Assembly: GCA_018780145.1 (NCBI GenBank)
Contig: JADMKA010000171.1
Coordinates: forward strand, 1 to 43,370
Length of the DNA stretch: 43,370 bases
Direction: 5' to 3'
From: Vitreoscilla sp.
GTDB taxonomy: Bacteria > Pseudomonadota > Gammaproteobacteria > Burkholderiales > Burkholderiaceae_C
Below are positions 41,442 to 43,370 of the stretch, one piece after another; within the stretch, counting starts at the first letter, position 1, and every line of letters starts with the position of its first letter. The position numbers and the translations under genes are program-made. The notes beneath the pieces are model-generated. The model saw only the letters and a list, made by a program, of their open reading frames with translations, did no database searches and was not told the DNA's origin.

Positions 41442-43370
41442 ATGAGTCACTTTCTCGACCGACTGAACCACTTCGCCCAGCCGAAGGAGAGCTTCGCCGA
41501 TGGCCACGGCCAGACGACTGGCGAAGACCGCACCTGGGAAGACGCCTACCGCAACCGCTGGGCGCACGACAAGATCGTGCGCTCCACCCACGGCGTGAAC
41601 TGCACCGGCTCCTGCTCGTGGAAGATCTACGTCAAGGGCGGCATCGTCACCTGGGAGACCCAGCAGACCGACTACCCCCGCACCCGCTGGGACATGCCCA
41701 ACCACGAGCCGCGCGGCTGCGCCCGCGGCGCCAGCTACAGCTGGTACCTCTACAGTGCCAACCGCGTCAAGCACCCGATGGTGCGCGGCCGCCTGCTGAA
41801 GGCCTGGCGCCACGCCCGCCAGTCGAACGACCCGGTGGCGGCCTGGGCCTCCATCGTCGAGGACGACGCCAAGCGGCGGGATTACCAGCAGGTGCGTGGC
41901 CTCGGCGGTTTCGTCCGGTCCGGCTGGGACGAGGTCAACGAGATCGTCGCGGCGGCCAACGTCTACACCATCAAGAAGCACGGGCCGGACCGCGTCATCG
42001 GCTTCTCGCCGATCCCGGCGATGAGCATGGTCAGCTACGCGGCGGGCAGCCGCTACCTGAGCCTGATCGGCGGCGTCTGCATGAGCTTCTACGACTGGTA
42101 CTGCGACCTGCCGCCGGCCAGCCCGCAGGTCTGGGGCGAGCAGACCGACGTGCCGGAGTCGGCCGACTGGTTCAACTCCACCTACATCATCGCCTGGGGC
42201 TCCAACGTGCCGCAGACGCGCACGCCGGACGCCCACTTCTTCACCGAGGTCCGCTACAAGGGCACCAAGACGGTGGCGGTGACGCCGGACTACTCCGAGG
42301 TGGCCAAGCTGGCCGACCTGTGGATGCACCCCAAGCAGGGCACCGACGCGGCGGTGGCCATGGCCATGGGCCATGTGATCCTGAAGGAGTTCTACTTCGA
42401 CAAGCGGTCGACCTACTTCGACGACTACGCGCGCCGCTACACCGACCTGCCGATGCTGGTCATGATGAAGGAGCAGGTGCTGCCGGATGGCCGCACCGTG
42501 ATGGTCCCGGACCGCTACCTGCGCGCTTCTGATTTCAACGGCAAGCTCGGTGCCGCCAACAACCCGGACTGGAAGACGGTGGCCTTCGACACCGAGGGCA
42601 CCATGGTGCTGCCGCACGGCTCGATCGGCTTCCGCTGGGGCCCGGAGGGCCGCGCCGACGTCGGCAAGTGGAACCTCGAATCCAAGGAGGCCCGCAACGA
42701 CCGCGACGTGAAGCTGCAGTTGTCGGTGCTGGAGAGCGAGCAACCCGGCGTGGAGACCGCGCAGGTCGGCTTCCCCTATTTCGGTGGCGTGGCCACCGCG
42801 CACTTCCAGCACAACACCCAGAGCGACGTGCTGGTGCGCAGCGTGCCGGTGCGCCGTGTGAAGCTCGGCAAGGCGGGCGAGGAGCGGTTTGCCGTGGTGG
42901 CCACCGTGTTCGACCTGCAGGCCGGCCAGTACGGCGTGCCACGCGGCTTGCCCGGCGAGAACGCCGCCGCCAGCTACGACGACAACACCGCCTACACGCC
43001 GGCCTGGCAGGAGAGCATCACCGGGGTGCCGCGCGAGCAGGTCATCACCGTGGCGCGCCAGTTCGCCGACAACGCCGACAAGACGCACGGCAAGTCCATG
43101 GTCATCATCGGCGCGGCGATGAACCACTGGTACCACAGCGACATGAACTACCGCGGTGTCATCAACATGCTGATGATGTGCGGCTGCATCGGCCAGAGCG
43201 GTGGTGGCTGGGCGCACTACGTGGGCCAGGAGAAGCTGCGCCCGCAAACCGGCTGGACGGCGCTGGCCTTCGCGCTGGACTGGATCCGCCCGCCGCGCCA
43301 GCAGAACTCCACCAGCTTCTTCTATGCCCACACCGACCAGTGGCGCTACGAGAAGCTGGGCATGGAGGAG
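41442..43370 (+). CDS. narG: Respiratory nitrate reductase alpha subunit NarG, partial
   Basis: 643 codons of NarG, cut by the right edge (full proteins have about 1250 residues). It reads nitrate to nitrite at the cytoplasmic face of the membrane using Mo-bisMGD. The FS0 [4Fe-4S] ligands are H50, C54, C58 (HGVNCTGSC) and C93. The molybdenum ligand is D218 in SFYDWYCDLP. GAGGG precedes ATG 41442. narH, narJ and narI are expected beyond the window. Confidence 0.97.
   Translation, partial: MSHFLDRLNHFAQPKESFADGHGQTTGEDRTWEDAYRNRWAHDKIVRSTHGVNCTGSCSWKIYVKGGIVTWETQQTDYPRTRWDMPNHEPRGCARGASYSWYLYSANRVKHPMVRGRLLKAWRHARQSNDPVAAWASIVEDDAKRRDYQQVRGLGGFVRSGWDEVNEIVAAANVYTIKKHGPDRVIGFSPIPAMSMVSYAAGSRYLSLIGGVCMSFYDWYCDLPPASPQVWGEQTDVPESADWFNSTYIIAWGSNVPQTRTPDAHFFTEVRYKGTKTVAVTPDYSEVAKLADLWMHPKQGTDAAVAMAMGHVILKEFYFDKRSTYFDDYARRYTDLPMLVMMKEQVLPDGRTVMVPDRYLRASDFNGKLGAANNPDWKTVAFDTEGTMVLPHGSIGFRWGPEGRADVGKWNLESKEARNDRDVKLQLSVLESEQPGVETAQVGFPYFGGVATAHFQHNTQSDVLVRSVPVRRVKLGKAGEERFAVVATVFDLQAGQYGVPRGLPGENAAASYDDNTAYTPAWQESITGVPREQVITVARQFADNADKTHGKSMVIIGAAMNHWYHSDMNYRGVINMLMMCGCIGQSGGGWAHYVGQEKLRPQTGWTALAFALDWIRPPRQQNSTSFFYAHTDQWRYEKLGMEE

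Overview
The window is GC-rich DNA (about 70% by eye over most of its length). The gene styles, the narXL-narK1K2-narG order and the tightly overlapping operons suggest a betaproteobacterium of the Burkholderiales (Rubrivivax/Ideonella/Leptothrix-like). This placement is inference. The leftmost 3.7 kb is visibly less GC-rich than the rest.

Layout. (1) 1-3708, minus: the 5' part of a very large SMC/Rad50-like ATPase gene that runs off the left edge, with a possible CxxC zinc hook and a possible LexA/S24-like tail. About 800 bp with no recognisable gene follows (3709-4505). (2) 25096 down to 4506, minus: a catabolic locus of 22 genes, most junctions being 1- to 4-bp start/stop overlaps. It falls into three tandem blocks. 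Block A (25096-20512) has thiolase, acyl-CoA dehydrogenase, APH-like kinase, DUF6285 protein and a crotonase. Block B (20375-15744) has E1-alpha, E1-beta, a free-standing lipoyl protein, a lipoyl-less E2, an SDR and a TetR regulator. Block C (about 15660-4506) has a DUF35 protein, a thiolase-like probable retro-aldolase, Rieske oxygenase 1, MDR reductase 1, a two-subunit acyl-CoA dehydrogenase, CoA ligase, a flavin/[2Fe-2S] reductase, Rieske oxygenase 2 and MDR reductase 2. The same 18-bp operator, ACAAAC-N6-GTTTGT, sits at the head of each block. The TetR protein is the obvious candidate to bind it.

(3) 29578 down to 25250, minus: a Fis-type response regulator, a sensor kinase, a TolA-like coiled-coil membrane protein with a C-terminal beta-rich domain, ExbB and ExbD. 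Divergent from it (29674-34039, plus) is a MacB-type efflux set: membrane fusion protein, ATPase and a long permease. A perfect TGTCCG-N4-CGGACA inverted repeat lies between the two. (4) 34049-35572, minus: an argininosuccinate-lyase/fumarase-superfamily enzyme with a signal peptide. (5) 35705 to the right edge, plus: narX, narL, an FNR-type site, narK1, narK2 and the start of narG, which is a standard respiratory nitrate reduction locus.

How the catabolic genes may work together (inference): the ligase makes a CoA thioester, the acyl-CoA dehydrogenases and crotonase process a side chain, and the DUF35/thiolase-like pair cleaves it by retro-aldol chemistry. The two Rieske oxygenases, fed by the FNR-type reductase, hydroxylate the core, and the MDR and SDR enzymes adjust enones and alcohols. 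The 2-oxoacid-dehydrogenase-like complex would convert a released keto compound to acyl-CoA. This set resembles steroid or bile-acid side-chain degradation and the ibuprofen ipf genes, but it matches no single pathway I can name. It is the most likely undescribed system here.
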